Shown: positions 1 to 13,100, counted from the stretch's first letter. The stretch is DNA of 64,000 bases from Gossypium raimondii (GCF_025698545.1 NC_068576.1:56580094-56644093); one strand, 5' to 3'. Translations and numbers: made by a program. The notes: generated by a model not told the origin, from the sequence alone.

Positions 1-187
1 AGTGATGTATCACTCGTTGATAGAAAATTTATGAATGATTGAAGACTGGTACCATTTCTCTCATTAAGTACCTTTGTATACACAATGATTTTAAGTTCTA
101 AATGCATATTTGACCTATCACCATTACACAAACAATAAGGATTAAACAACACTTCAGAGTTTAAACAAAAATGCTTAAAACAATCTA

Positions 188-1088
188 TCACCTTTTCCTT
201 TTCTTGTTACCTGCAATACTGCCATTGTTGAAGCCTTTAAGATCATTTGTTGTTTCATCGGTGTTTTGCTTCTTAAAACCTATTCTACCTCTGAACCCGA
301 ACTTGGAATTCCAGAACTCCCTGTTTTGTTTTCTTATTATTGCCCTTTTCACCGCTTTGCTTTGCCTTACCTCCAGATCAATCCCCCGGAGACATCCCTG
401 GTCCTTTCTTGCTTGACCTCTTGAATGATTTACTGTCTTCGAAACCCAAGTCCAGTAAACCCTTTTTCCCGTCTCAAAAGCCATTCTGCTGCCTTTGTTT
501 CCTCCACTTCTTAACGGCTTCAATCTCTTGTTTCTTTTGCTTAGCTCTTTCTTTCAACTTCTCAGCTTGAACTTCCTTAGCAATTCTCTTGGCTTCCTTG
601 TTTTTCCCTCTCTTCGGCCTCTTTGATCCGACTCTTCTGCGCTTAAAGCTTGCCTTTCACTTTCTCCATGTGGGAATATTCGCGTAATAGTTTGGTGGCC
701 GAAGGAACGGCAACCCCATTGACTGGAACTTCTCGAATGCCAGCCCCGTCCCTTCCAATGCTTAGTGTAAAACACGAGCTGTCTTGTTGAATCATCGTTC
801 ACATCCACCTTTTTCTCTTGATCGGTATCAAGGGGAAGTTTGTGTATCCAGTCGACGTTTTCTGGGCAGCTGATATATTTGAGCTTATCGATGAGGCTTT
901 CCCTATTGTATACAGCATTCTTTGACTACTCCGCTTTCCCTATTGTATACAGCGTTCTTTGACTACTCCGTTAACTTCACATCTGATTCAGACCCAGATT
1001 CAGAGTCTTCCCCATTAAAATCCTCCATTACATCATCATCATCCACTGTATTCTCGGCTTGTAAGCTTGATTTACTTTGAAACCCCAT
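188..1088 (-). pseudogene. EBP2: EBP2-like rRNA-processing protein pseudogene
   Basis: Read on the minus strand, the pieces line up with plant EBP2, a nucleolar protein needed for 27S pre-rRNA processing and 60S subunit assembly. The start is ATG at 1088 (MGFQSKSSLQ), followed by an acidic stretch with DDDDVMEDF. Next comes a piece reading YISCPENVDWIHKLPLDTDQ, then VDVNDDSTRQLVFYT. Out-of-frame pieces correspond to the family's QSMGLPFLRPP region and the Lys/Arg-rich tail, which ends NKKRKR at 188-190. The frame is broken by an in-frame TAG after DVKLTE, by a 37-bp tandem duplication (896-932 and 933-969) that is not a multiple of three, and by at least one further 1-nt loss near 745 that shifts EGTRQAFEK out of frame. 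No intron interrupts the coding part. A plausible 5' UTR intron (donor near 1378, acceptor near 1093) still lies upstream, so a reverse-transcribed origin is not supported. It cannot make full-length protein. Confidence 0.8.
896..969. repeat. 37-bp tandem duplication inside EBP2 pseudogene
   Basis: Two adjacent 37-bp units (896-932, 933-969) differ at one base. Each contains the 'ccctattgtatacagc' core. The extra unit adds 37 bases to the former reading frame and so shifts it. Confidence 0.9.
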
Positions 1089-2784
1089 TTGCCTAAAAAA
1101 ACCTACTATAAAAAATGGAAATCAAAATGCATTAACTCGTAAGCATGCAAATAGATTTGTTTTTTTTTAAACACCGTTTTTATTCCCACATAAAGCAATC
1201 AAAATCCATATGAGCGACAAAGCAAATAAAATAGCCAAAACTAGGTTTCAAATAGCGGTGTCGCAGTCGCTATTTCGCGGCGGCGGCTGAAAAACCTCAA
1301 TAACGGCCTTCAAGCTTGAAGATCAAGCAGAATATAATAGAAATAAACGAAGCTAAAGTTAATGTTTAAAAATTTTACCTTATTTAACTTCCTGGTATGC
1401 CTTGCGCGGCCGAGATAGAGCGGTGGTGAGAGGCTAGCCTGGCGGCAAGGATGGTCAGAAAATTTTTGAAGGATTTTTTAGAAAAACTTTTCTTTTCTTT
1501 ATAACATTTATAAAAAAGTTTTATTTGAATAAAATTAAGAATTTTAACAAAAGATAAATTACTATGATTTAGATATAATTATTATTTAAATATTTTTATA
1601 TAAATATTTATTATATACTGATTTATAATTCTTATATTCGATGTTTTTATTTAATAATTATAGGAATAATATTTGGTTCAAGTGAAATTTTAGACTCTAA
1701 AATAAACAAGAGATGACAAATATTTTATGGTGATATAGTAAAATATTTAAAAATAAAATTTATACCTTATATTTAAAACTCAAATTTTATCGCCAATAAT
1801 AAAACATAAAATAAAACTAAACAAAGCCTTCTGCATAGAGAAAAGAGACCCAAAGCGTCACTTTGATCTTAGTTTTATTTGGGTTAGATTATTATTTGGG
1901 ATTTAAATTTAATAATTATTTTTACATTAGAGTCTGAACTAAACGAATATTCAGAATTTTAACGTAGAAACAATTGCCAAATTCAAGACCTAACTTGAAT
2001 TAGAAAAAAGTTCAGGCCCCAAAAAATTATTTAACCCTTTTATTTTCTATACTTTTAATTAAAATTAATAAAAATTATATCTATTAACAAACATGAAAAA
2101 ATAATTTTATGATAATTAGTTATATCTATTATTCGTTCTTAATTCACTTTCATTAATAATAAAATTATATTACACGCGTATACTTCAATCATAATCATAT
2201 TATTATTTTAGTCTTTCTATTATACTTAAATTTGAGATTTAATCTCTATACTTTATTTTAACATAATTTAATTCATCTTTAATAATATAATTAGTAGGGT
2301 AAAATATAATACTATTAATTATTCTGGTTGAAGTGAAAATTTTTATAAACACTCATTTCAACATATATAAACAAAAATCCACATCTATAAGATAAGTTTT
2401 TAAAAAATTTAAAATTATGCCAATATTTTAACCAAAAATAGTTAAAGCTAAAATTATTATAGAATTAGATAATTAAATTATGTCAAATTAAAGTATAGAG
2501 ATCAAATCTTAAATATACGCATAATAGAAGGAGAAAAGCCGGAGTTTAGCCTTTAATCCATTAATATATTGTTTTATTGTTATATAAAAATACTAATAAA
2601 TGAAATATATTAAAATATATGTAGTTGGTATTTTGTTGTTGTTTTTATTTAGCCAATTCTCGTACATGGACTGGGAAAAAGATTGTCTTCTTCAAACTTT
2701 TTCTATACATTTTAAATCAGCTCACAAGTCAGACCAACTTAATTAAATAATTATTTAAAATAATATATTTAATAACATATTCCC
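1089..2784. other. Intergenic; former EBP2 5' region then AT-rich sequence
   Basis: Positions 1089 to about 1460 are relatively GC-rich and probably held the 5' UTR and promoter of the former EBP2 gene on the minus strand. From about 1470 the sequence is AT-rich, with no credible coding frame, tRNA or bounded repeat that I can delimit. Confidence 0.5.
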
Positions 2785-2828
<44 letters not shown>

Positions 2829-2829
2829 T
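2785..2829. repeat. (TTA)n microsatellite
   Basis: About 14 uninterrupted TTA units in an AT-rich intergenic stretch. Confidence 0.95.
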
Positions 2830-2859
2830 GTGTAGGTTGAGCAGATACTAATTTGACAG

Positions 2860-3180
2860 GTAAATATAAATTTTAGAAGGTGTAAAGCATAATTTTCCCA
2901 TTTTGGGGAGCCAAGCCTTGCCCAAGGGTGAAGTTAGAATTTTTTGTTTTGAGAGGGCGAAAATAAGTTATATATTTTTATGAGAACTAAAATTCAATTT
3001 CACTCTCGTATCGACTTATATATTTATGATTTTTAAAAGGATTAAACCAAAATTCTAGCATTTTGGGAGGGGTAAATTATAATTTTATCATATATTAACT
3101 TAATTCTTTTAATTTTTTAGGGTCTAAAGTAGCAATATCCCATTTTAAGGGAGGCCCTACCAGCCCCTGCTAACCCCCCC
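2860..3180. repeat. Dispersed AT-rich repeat fragment
   Basis: The stretch has the motif pattern 'cattttggggag...', 'cattttgggaggggtaaattataattt', 'cattttaagggaggccc' and ends in a C-rich run. A similar string of motifs occurs at about 39980-40240, suggesting a dispersed transposon-derived family. No termini are clear. Confidence 0.35.
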
Positions 3181-3379
3181 CTCCCCCACTCCCTTTTCCC
3201 CTGCCTTTACCCTCAGATCATCATGTGATTTGAGACACTCATAGACTGTTCTTGAATTGTGAGAAGTTTTAGCAATATCAATACAAGTATATTCATACAT
3301 AAGAACGTAGATAAGGGAGCAGACAATGGCTTTGTTCACAAAAATGGTAAATATATCTTTTAGTTTCGCACTCAATTAA

Positions 3380-5860
3380 GGCTATCTCCTTAATTAAAAT
3401 AATTAATTAATCTAATATTTTGAATTGTGACACGTAGCAGTTTTGAATGCAGTTTTGAATTAATCTAATATTTTTCTATAAAAATTATTAAAAATCATAA
3501 AAATATATCAAAGAAAATTATAAAACATAGATATATTAAATATTAAAAATATTAAAATTGATATAAAATTTTAAAATTATAAAAAATAAAACTTATAAAT
3601 ATTATAAAATATATAATATATAATAAATTCTAATAAATTACAAAAATATAAAATTAATAAAACTTATTTAAAATATTTAAAATTTAAAAACATATTAGAA
3701 TTCTTAAAAATTATAAATATTTATAAAAATATTAAAATTGATATTAACTTATAAAAGTTATAAAAAATCATAAAAAAACTTAAATTGGACCGGTCAACCT
3801 AAAATCGATAAGGGTATTGATGTGAGGAAAGCCATTACACATGTTGACTTGGGAACCAGGCGGTTGAACTGATTTTTTTTTATCAAACCAATATTTCATT
3901 ATTCAACTATTAGCATATGTCAAAATGAAAATTCTGATAAAAATTTTTAAAATCGGACCGGTGATTGAACTGGCTAGGCCACCGATTTGCCAGTTTGATT
4001 GATCTGTCCAAATCAATTAAATAAAATATTAAAAATAAAAAATAAAAAAATATTAAGAAATAAAAATGGATTCAACCATCCAATTCCCAAGTTGATCGGT
4101 CTAATGGCTTTCTCCAGATCTATACCTGATGTGTCATGAAACCAATTACAAGTTAGACTAAGATAAATGCACTTATCAATTAACAGTATAGTTACAGTGA
4201 GCAAATATATCATTCCCATAAGGACTACAACTACTAGTAATTATCATCTTTTTATTATTTAACCGAACAATTCGAATGATTGATTAAAACTAAAATTAAC
4301 TAAATTAATTAACTAACAAACATAGTAAAAAATAAATCGGGAAAATAATTGAGTAACAACCAATAAGCGAAACAATACCCAATAATCTTTACTTAGGACT
4401 TTGATTTATAGAAATCCCTAAATTATGCTAATATCTCTTTCAAGCATAAGAGCAACTAAGTCTAGGTTAATTAATTGAAATTTCTTTTGATTAAAACTCA
4501 TATTGTCGCATTAATTGTGCTATGAATTCTCATATTAGATTTGACTTTAATCGATAGATTAATGTCGTCCTATTTTAGGATTGCATGCAATTCCACCTAA
4601 TTACACAATATCTACTCTTAAATAGGGTTTATTCAACTATTGATTTAAGCACGTTAAACAATGATTAATAATATAAAATATCAAACAAAAATTAAGCACA
4701 CATAATTGAGAATAGGAAACTAAATATTTATTGCGTAAAATAAAAATCAAATGACAAAACCCATTATATGGTTCATCTCCCTAGGTATTTTAGAAAACTA
4801 GTTCATGCTTGAAAATAAAAGCATCCAATATACAGTATAACTACAAGAAATAAAGAAATTCATGATAATTTCCTAAGAAATCAACTAGGAATCTTCAATC
4901 TTGACAACAATTTGCTTCATAATCTGCTTCAATGGTGTTTTTTTTAGTTGTTTTCTCATCCAAGATACAGTATAACCACAATAAATAAAGGAACTCATGA
5001 TAAATTCCTAAGAAATCAACTAGGAATCTTCAATCTTGACAATAATTTGCTTCACAATCGGCTTCAATGGTGTTTTTTGAGTTGTTTTCTTGAATATTAT
5101 CTGACGGCTCACTCTTTTTTTTTTTGACATATATACATCTTAGAATGCCTGGAAAACCTAAAATCGTGATTTTTCGCTGTTTGGTGCTCAATTCCGTGAA
5201 ATCGACATGGCCGTGTCGAATGGTCCAGCCCGTGTGGCTCCTGTAGTTTGCTCCGACACTTCGGTTTTCTCTCATTTTTTGCTCATTTTGCTCCCAAGTG
5301 CTCTATTAAACATTAAAAATGAATTTAAAGAATTAGGAGTATAAAATTCACAATTAACATCGAATAATCACCCAAAAACGCGTTAAGAATGAGGTTAAAA
5401 CATGTTACTTTTAGCACTTATCGATACCCTTACTGATTTCAGTGTAACCGGTCCAACCAACTAATCCAATCTCATTAAAGTTTTTATGATTTTTTATAAT
5501 TTTTATAAGTTTATATCAAATTTAACACTTTTACTCTTTTTTTATATAATTTTTATAGAACTTTAACATGTATTTATAAAATTTTAAATATGTATTATTA
5601 ATTTTATAATTTTTATAAAATATTAGAATTTATTAGAAATTTTATATTTTTGATAATGTTTATAATTTTTATAAGTTCACATTTTTGTGTTTTTTAAAAA
5701 TTTTTTTATAAAAAATATTAGATTAAACTAGAAGGTATCACGTGCCATCATCTGGTTAGTCCATCAATTTATTTTAACAGTCAGCATGGTCAATGATGAA
5801 AATCGTTAATAGAAGAGATTAATCAATTATTTTAATTAACGACAGGGAAGAGAATTAATT
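3380..5860. mobile_element. Foldback-like element with ~450-bp inverted arms
   Basis: The left arm (about 3380-3830) is an imperfect inverted copy of the right arm (about 5416-5860). Outer ends share 'ttaattaaaataatt[ag]attaatct'. Inner ends share 'cgataagggtat' on the left and its reverse complement 'atacccttatcg'-like on the right. The middle segment (3830-5416) has no transposase frame, so this is a non-autonomous inverted-repeat element. It contains a 135-bp tandem duplication and, at about 5150-5260, a short piece resembling cotton LTR sequence ('catggccgtgtcgaa'). Arm divergence and indels suggest it is old. No target-site duplication could be fixed. Confidence 0.6.
4832..5093. repeat. 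Tandem duplication, 135-bp unit
   Basis: Units beginning at 4832 and 4967 both start 'acagtataac' and share 'atcaactaggaatcttcaat' plus 'cttcaatggtgtttttt', with about 10% difference. It lies inside the spacer of the foldback element. Confidence 0.85.
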
Positions 5861-5869
5861 GATTTTTTA

Positions 5870-8335
5870 CGTTTTCTTAAAAACTTTTTTAACCTATCAT
5901 ACTTTTATTTATTAGTTGTAATAGAAATTATACTTTTTGTTTTCTTCTAGAAATAACATTTTAATTTCAAACTTAAATAACGTAAAGATTAAGCCAGTCC
6001 AAAAGTACTGTTTAATATTTCATAGTATAAAAAAAATCCACCCTACAAAAGATAAATACATAATAATATATAATAAAAAAGTTGAAAATTAAAAACATGT
6101 GTTGTTTTATATATCTAAAACTAATTATTATTGCAGCCCTCATAATGAAAAAACAATGATGGAAAAAGTACTTTTTAGTTTACCTCCTTCACTTTACGCA
6201 ACGCAAAAGACAAAACACTTGCAATATTATATTTTTATATATAAACTCAATCCAATATCAAAAATAAATTTATAAAAAATAGTATAAATTCTATTAATAG
6301 TCACCCAACTATTAATAAATTTTTTCTTTTATTATTTAACTATTCGATTATTTTTTGGTTATCCCTATCTTGGATTTTTTGGTGTTTCTATTTTACGTTA
6401 GTTAACTCTCGACAAAAAATATTTGAATAGTTAAGTGACCATTTTATAACTTTTCATAGTTAGATTTTAAAAAAAAATACTTATAGTTAGATGACTACTA
6501 GTATAATTTATCTTATTTTTCAAATAATAAAATAATTAAAACTGAATTGAAAATAAAATATAAACCCAAACCCGATCCAAATTATTTGCTATAATTTTGC
6601 TTCATGACCTTGTTTATTTTCCTTGGCATGTGTCTTTACTCACAAAGATGATAATGAATTAATTTCATGCAAACTAGTTAATTGAATATTCCTAATCTTT
6701 GTATTATTCAATTTAATTATCTTTTTATGATTATTTTCCTAGCCGTAATCACCATTACTCATTGATTACTTCATGTTCTTGTACTTCTTTATAGTTGTAG
6801 TATTCCTTTCAAAGTAATCTCTTTTTTTTTTTAAATTTTATGATTTGAGGTTTAAGTCGCACTCTATATAAATGTATGAGTTTTCTCTTAGATTTTTTTT
6901 AGCGCATTCCTTTAGGTTTATTCTAGTTAGTTTAATTAATTGTACCGAGTTAATTATTCAATTATGTAATTATAATGATTGATTATGGTAAATTTACGAC
7001 TTTAGATTTAAGAATCATGGTTTGTGAAATTGAACTAGACCAGTCAGTCGTACCAAGAATCGATTGGTATATGGATCTGGACAAAAAAATAAATTGAATT
7101 TTGGGCGAATTGTTCGGAATCAAGACAAAGATTGATTAAACTTGAAGTTGAACTAGTTGAGTTGGTTATATAGATTAACATTTTTTAATTTTTAAAATAA
7201 TTTATTTTATTAAAATTAAACCATCAATTAAATTGAATGGAACAAAGAAAGTAATAATCTAAATGTTCAAAATAGAATGGGTCCATTGTGTCCAAAGTGA
7301 CTTAAAAGGGTTTATTTGATAAGCGAACATATCGTCAAATTTGAATTTGTAGATTTTTAGAAAATTTTGAATTATAATTTACTATATTAAAAAAAAGGGG
7401 CATAAAAGTCATTGATTTGAGAGGATGTGGTGAGCTAGGAAAGCACCATTTGCTTCTTTAAGGTGAAAATGAGCCATCACCCTCTCACATATCCAACCAA
7501 ATATACTACTTTTTTCTTTGACTTTTTTTTCTCTTCCACATGGACCTACCATAGCTCTTTGCCTCTTTCATTTGTCTTTTTATGGTACAATTTAAAATTT
7601 AATCCCTAATGTTTATCTCTTTTTTTTCTGTCATTTTGATTTTTAGACGAAAAGTTAGTTGAATTGTTAATATGACATCATTGCTAATATTAAATATTAC
7701 ATGGATTAAAAATGCCATATTTTAGTGTATAAAAACAATGAGTAATTATTCGATAGATTAGTGGTGGTGATTAATTTCACAAGTGGAATAAAAATAATTA
7801 ACTACTCTTAATTAATTTCTTAAAATTAATCGTGCTTGTAGATTTTAAAATAATTATATGAAATCCCATCATCAAATAGTAATCCTGAACAACTTTATAA
7901 AAGTAAATGAGTTTTATAATAAAATGAACAAAAATTTCTAACCCACTAATTAAAAAATAATTGATTTACTAAAAGAAATAAAGAAGAAGCCTATTGTGCG
8001 TGTGAAGTTAGAAGCGTCAAAGGAGGTGGCTTCGTAAAGTGGAGAGCATTTTCCATTGAGTGTTTTAATATGAAATCATTGATTCACGAGGCTCCCCAAT
8101 AGTCTTACAAGTGAATTTTACCATCAACCCATAATCATGAATTTTAAAAAAAAAAAAATTTATTTTGGTCATCAGTTTATAAAATTAAGTTAAATTATTT
8201 ATTAAGATAAAAAATTTGATTAAATTATTAAAAGATTACTTGTATTAATGTAGCAGCTTATACGACAATCTACGTTATAATCAGGATAAGAATGGAATAT
8301 TAATAAAATTATGGATAGTTAATATAATTTTTAAA
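5870..8335. other. Intergenic AT-rich DNA
   Basis: No coding frame of more than a few dozen residues and no RNA gene recognised. It contains one short MITE (6282-6512) and, at about 7020-7230, a degenerate repeat with 'gaccagtcagtcg'/'cgattgg' motifs that recurs near 34650-35190 and 45640-46025. Confidence 0.5.
6282..6512. mobile_element. Short MITE with ~30-bp TIRs
   Basis: The left end reads 'gtataaattctattaatagt' then 'cacccaactat'. The right end, reverse-complemented, reads 'gataaattatactagtagtc' then 'atctaactat'. These are about 30-bp imperfect terminal inverted repeats around roughly 170 bp of non-coding sequence, typical of a miniature inverted-repeat element. The superfamily is not assigned. 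Confidence 0.6.
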
Positions 8336-8793
8336 TATTATGGGTAAAAGGGTAAATGTATTAGGAAGTCACTGTATTTAGGAGTAGAATGCATTTCGAC
8401 CCTTTTACTGAAAAAATGAGCAAACTAACCCTTATACATTTCGAAACGTGCAAATTAGCCCATCCGTTGAATTTTATCTGTTAATGGTTAATTACTAGTT
8501 TGGTCCCTGAACTATAGCTAAAAGATTATTTTGATTTTTTAAAGTTTTTTCTTAACAATAATTCTAAAAAATTAAAAGAATCTTAAAAATTGATATAAAT
8601 TGTTTAAAATATTAAAAATTATGTTAAAACAAAATCAAACTCAAATCTATTAAAGCCAAAACTTACATTCGAAGAAGCTCTGTTTTGGTGAATCATGTTG
8701 TTTTTATTTTTTTATTTTTGAAAAATTGAGTTCTCTTTCCATAAAATTCTTGATTTGATGAGAACTATATAATGTAATGAGACACTAATCTTA

Positions 8794-11172
8794 TATAACA
8801 CCCCTAACCCACATCCATCGCCGGAATAGGGTTTCGGAGCATTACCGATCAAACAGACATAATTTCAAAACACAATCAAACGTATCCAAAACATGTCATA
8901 ACAATCATCCTAGGTGCCTAACCAATGTACCCTCATAGGTATCACAATTATATCAATAAAACATATCAATAGAACATCATTCAAATCCAACTTGTAAACA
9001 TGCCAAATTTAATCTATTTTACCTATTTCATGTTCATTTAAACATTAACTTAAACATGTCATAATATGACTTCAAACATAAACACATATTTATATATATA
9101 ACCAACCAATATTAACTTATAATCTTATTTACAATCAATCCACAAAATGACTAATAATTAGACACCTTAGGTACATGCCGACACAAAAAGGATAAACATC
9201 ACCACGTTTCAGTTCAGGATCGTTATTGGATGATGAATCGGCGATCAAAATTAAGTACCTAACCTGCGCACGGAAAACAAAATCATACTCTGAGTAAAAC
9301 TCAGTGGTATTTTTATAATTCGAATATAAAAAAAAAATATGAATCACAAATATACAATCTAAATATTTCAATAACCATATCACATTCATTTGTTTCACAA
9401 TATCTCAATTCTCATATTTGCTATATAAATAGCTTTTTACGATATAATACACATATCATTTAAACAATAATTTTGTTCATTCCACATCCAATTCATGAAT
9501 ACACAATTCATGTGTCTCAATCCATATTTCAATTCACCGTCTCATTTTCATTTCACATACAATATCATCTAACATCAATCATAATGCAATTTCAATTAAT
9601 TACCCCTATTAACATGACTCGGACTCGAACGAGTACACGGATCTAACAAAAACACACCAGTTTGACACCCAGTGCCTCATCGGATAATTCGAAATGATAA
9701 TTTGACACCCAGTGTCTCATCGGCTAAACCGAAGTAAATTGGCACCCAGTGCCTCATCGGCTAAATCGAAGTAAATTGGCACCCAGTGCCTCATCGAATA
9801 TATCTAAAGTAATAAATTGACACCCAGTGTCTCATCGACTCGAAGTCGAAGAAATCCCTGAACTCTTCCAATCCTATGGCATGCCATCTATATCCGACTC
9901 AGCCCGATACAGTTAATAGGTTCCAGTTCACTTTTCAAATACAACCAATATTCATTTCAATTCAAATAATCAATATATTCAATATATATACCAATTCAAT
10001 TAATATAAATTCCATAAATTCATCACTTACTAAATCAATCTATTTCAATTGCAAAACACAATAATTCTCACATCAACATTTACCATATACATTAAATTGA
10101 ATTATAACAATTAACAACTAAATTCAGATTATAGAAATACAAACCATAAATTCCGAGTTATTCCTTGTTGATTTTATCTTTCCCCTTTTAGTCGAGAGTT
10201 TCGGTACGACGTTAGCTACGGAATTAAAACAATTAAAATTTATCAATACAATACAATTTAAATTTCATATTGAATGTTTAAACTTTTTACTCGACATTTG
10301 TCTAAATTCCAATTTAGTCCATAAACCGAGACTAACTTTTATTCTTCACATTTAATTATTTATTTTCATGCAAATTCCACTCTAGACTAAATTCAACTTC
10401 CTATTTTCACATAAATTCTTAAATCTTGAAGTTTTCACAATTTAATCCCTATTACTCAAAATTTACAATTTATTCTACAATTCAATCCTTTTTCATTTCC
10501 AACTTAAAATCTATCAATTTAATCCATAATACTCAAACTATTCAACATAGTCAACATTTAAAAACTCAATAGTTTCTAAAATTTCAACATAGATCGGGTA
10601 GTATTTAATATTAGGATTCTAAAATATAAAATTACAAGAAAATGAACTAAATTGACTAACCAATTGAACTTGAAACCTTAAAACCTAAGTTTATCCTTTC
10701 TTTCTTTCCTTTCTTTTCTCCCTGTTTCGTTTTCTGCTTTGTTCTTTCGATTCTTTTCTTTATTTATTACATTTACTAATTTATTTTATTATATTTACTT
10801 TATTATTATATTATATATATTTACTTAAATATTAAGTAATACATATTTTATTAATATATACATATGTATGTTATTTTTACACATGTAATAACTGTTCATG
10901 TAATAACTGTTACCGTCCACTTGTTGAAATAAGGTTTAATTGCTTACTTAGTCCCATTACTTTTCTTTAATCTATAATTCAACTTTCATCTTTTATGCAA
11001 TTTAGTTCTTATACCTAATTACTCTTAATTCATGCAAATTCACCTAGCCAAAACCTAATTAACTACACAACTAACTTTATAAATATTTTTAATAAATATT
11101 TACAAAACCGTTTTACGAAAATGGAGTCTTGAAAATACATTTTTCGACACCTGTGACTATCGGGTCGTTACA
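8794..11172 (-). mobile_element. LTR-like insertion (probable solo LTR, Ty3/gypsy type), 2.4 kb
   Basis: The insertion starts tataacacccc and ends gggtcgttaca. Reverse-complemented, it reads TGTAACGACCC to GGGGTGTTATA, the TG..CA style of an LTR with one end base mutated. It is bounded by an identical 5-bp direct repeat, TCTTA (8789-8793 and 11173-11177), the usual target-duplication size for LTR retrotransposons. There is no gag-pol frame, primer-binding site or second LTR copy inside. A solo LTR left by recombination, or a coding-free derivative, fits best. An internal tandem array lies at 9655-9850. Orientation is inferred from the TGTAACGACCC end. Confidence 0.7.
9655..9850. repeat. Short tandem array, ~50-bp units
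   Basis: Five imperfect units share the core 'gacacccagtg(c/t)ctcatcg' (with 'ggcaccc' variants), spaced about 40-52 bp apart, inside the LTR-like insertion. Confidence 0.85.
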
Positions 11173-12178
11173 TCTTACCTATTAAAGGCGCTCTCCAGTG
11201 CAATTCTAAAAGCACCAATTTCAATAAAATCATGGTTTAATTACTATTGAAATACAATCAAAACAAATAAACAATACATTTACAGTAAACAAAATCTTTC
11301 GATTTTGCATCTCTTTGGTGACGAAGAAGACAATGAGCTTCTTTCGCTACTTCTTCACCCCTGGAGACATGTTGGCAACTTTAGAGTTTTATTTTAAATT
11401 AAAATTTTACTTTATCTTTTTATTTCTTCCCATAAATTAAAAATATTATTTTTTAAAATTTCAAAACCCATAAACTCATTGTTCAAAACCTAGAAATTTA
11501 TATTGAAAATTCAAAACCCAAAAATTGTTAAACCTAATAACTTAAAGATTAAAGCTTCTTGATATTAAACAATAAGATTTACAAATGCGAAAATTAGTAA
11601 TCGAAATTTTATAACAGTGATTACACACCATTGATACGTAAGTACAAGAGATGTGAAAATAAATATTCACTAAAGTAGAAGAAAATAAACATTAAATAAA
11701 TTTTTATGTACCTTTTAGTTGTAAGCATTAGTGGTAAAGATGAAATCGAACATTAACAAAAGCATGATAAATTTGTAAGTGAGTAATCAAAAAATTTAGT
11801 TTTTTTTTTTTTGGCTTCAATCAAGTATTTATTTTTTTATTTACGGCTTTAATCAATCATGTGAAACCTTTTTGATTTTTACGGGTTCTGTAGAATAGGA
11901 AAGAAAGTCTTGTAAAACAACTATGGTTTTTGGGTTCCGACCTAAAAGTTAGATAAAAAAATTAAAATGATATTTTAGCTATAGTTCAGGGACCAAATTA
12001 GTAATTAACCATTTAAATGAACGTTTCACGTCATCATTTAACAAATAAAATTTAACGGAGGGGCTAATTCACACGTTTCAAAATGTATAAAGACTAATTT
12101 ATCTATTTTTTTAGTAAATAGGCCGAAATGCAGTCCATCCCTAAATACAGGGACCTCCCTGCTACTTTTACCTGGGTA

Positions 12179-13100
12179 AGAGTTAATGGACGGGAATAAA
12201 AGTATTAATAGAGATTTTTGGATGAAAATGAAATATTAATAAAAGGTTAACAGTAATAAATGTAAATTTAAAAGGAGTGGATGAGAATGAAATATTTTGT
12301 GAATAGTTATCACAACTTTTAAAGACCATAGATAAAAATACATTATTTTTATTTCAAAGTTGACAATAATTAGAACAAAAATATAAACAATTTTAGAACA
12401 ATAATAAAATAATTAAAAACAATGTTTTAAAAAATAAAAGATTAAAAATCTTTAATAGAAACTTTTAATTAAAGTTTTCTATAATATATGTGGTTGAATT
12501 TGGAGTTAAAAGCGGAATTAAATTATAAAATCTTGAGTAAAAATCTTTCGATATTATTAGGATTGTAATTGAGTTGAATTAAATTTGAATAATGATAAGC
12601 TTAAACTTAACTTGAAATTCAGGATTCGATATCCGGCTTGAGCTCAATTCAATACATAATCGAATCACTTGAGTTCGTTCATAATTGAACTTTTTTCTAT
12701 ATAATAAAGGTAAAAATGTAATTTCATAAAATAAAAATATATTAGAATAAAAAACTTAACTAGGTTCAGGAACTCTTCGAATTGAGTACTATAATGCTCG
12801 AATTTGACTTGATCAATAGCTCAAATTGTTTAAGTTCGACTCAATATTTAATCGAATTTGAATTCGATTTTTAAAAAGTTAAAACTCAAATAATTTATGA
12901 GTATCCATATCTCATTTATACTCTTGAACACTACTTTTAAATACATCTTAATTAAAAATTATCGAAATCTTTGCGATTTAATCCAATATGGGTTAATTTT
13001 AAAGCAATGAATGAATAGTTTGACATTACAACTATAATCATAAGCATAGAACACCCCCCTTCCCTTTTTTTTTCCTTTCTACATTTATACCCCTTCCTAG
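12179..13100. other. Intergenic; degenerate MITE then promoter-proximal DNA
   Basis: No gene seen. At about 12570-12905 the sequence matches, in motif order, the repeat at 22336-22650 ('gtaatttcataa(t)aaaa', 'caatgctc(g)aa', 'cttgatcaata'). Confidence 0.45.

Larger units (their letters stand above)
8342..12178. mobile_element. Inverted-repeat element split by an LTR-like insertion
   Basis: The left arm (8342-8540) and right arm (11955-12178) are imperfect inverted copies. Shared landmarks are 'ctgtattta', 'gcatttcg', 'aacgtg(t/c)aaa', 'taattactagtttggtccct' and 'gaactatagctaaaa'. Removing the nested 8794-11172 insertion leaves an element of about 1.45 kb with roughly 200-bp arms and no coding capacity. 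The arms resemble the outer part of the MITE family at 18644-19000 and 50820-51170. Confidence 0.65.

Noticed and set aside
7400-7500. Possible small hairpin ('ggatgtggtgag' with 'catcaccctctcacatatcc')
   Set aside because: Pairing is short and interrupted, and it matches no plant miRNA family I know.
9876-10064. 62-codon frame
   Set aside because: Inside the 8794-11172 LTR-like insertion, Asn/Ile-rich from AT bias. Not a gene.
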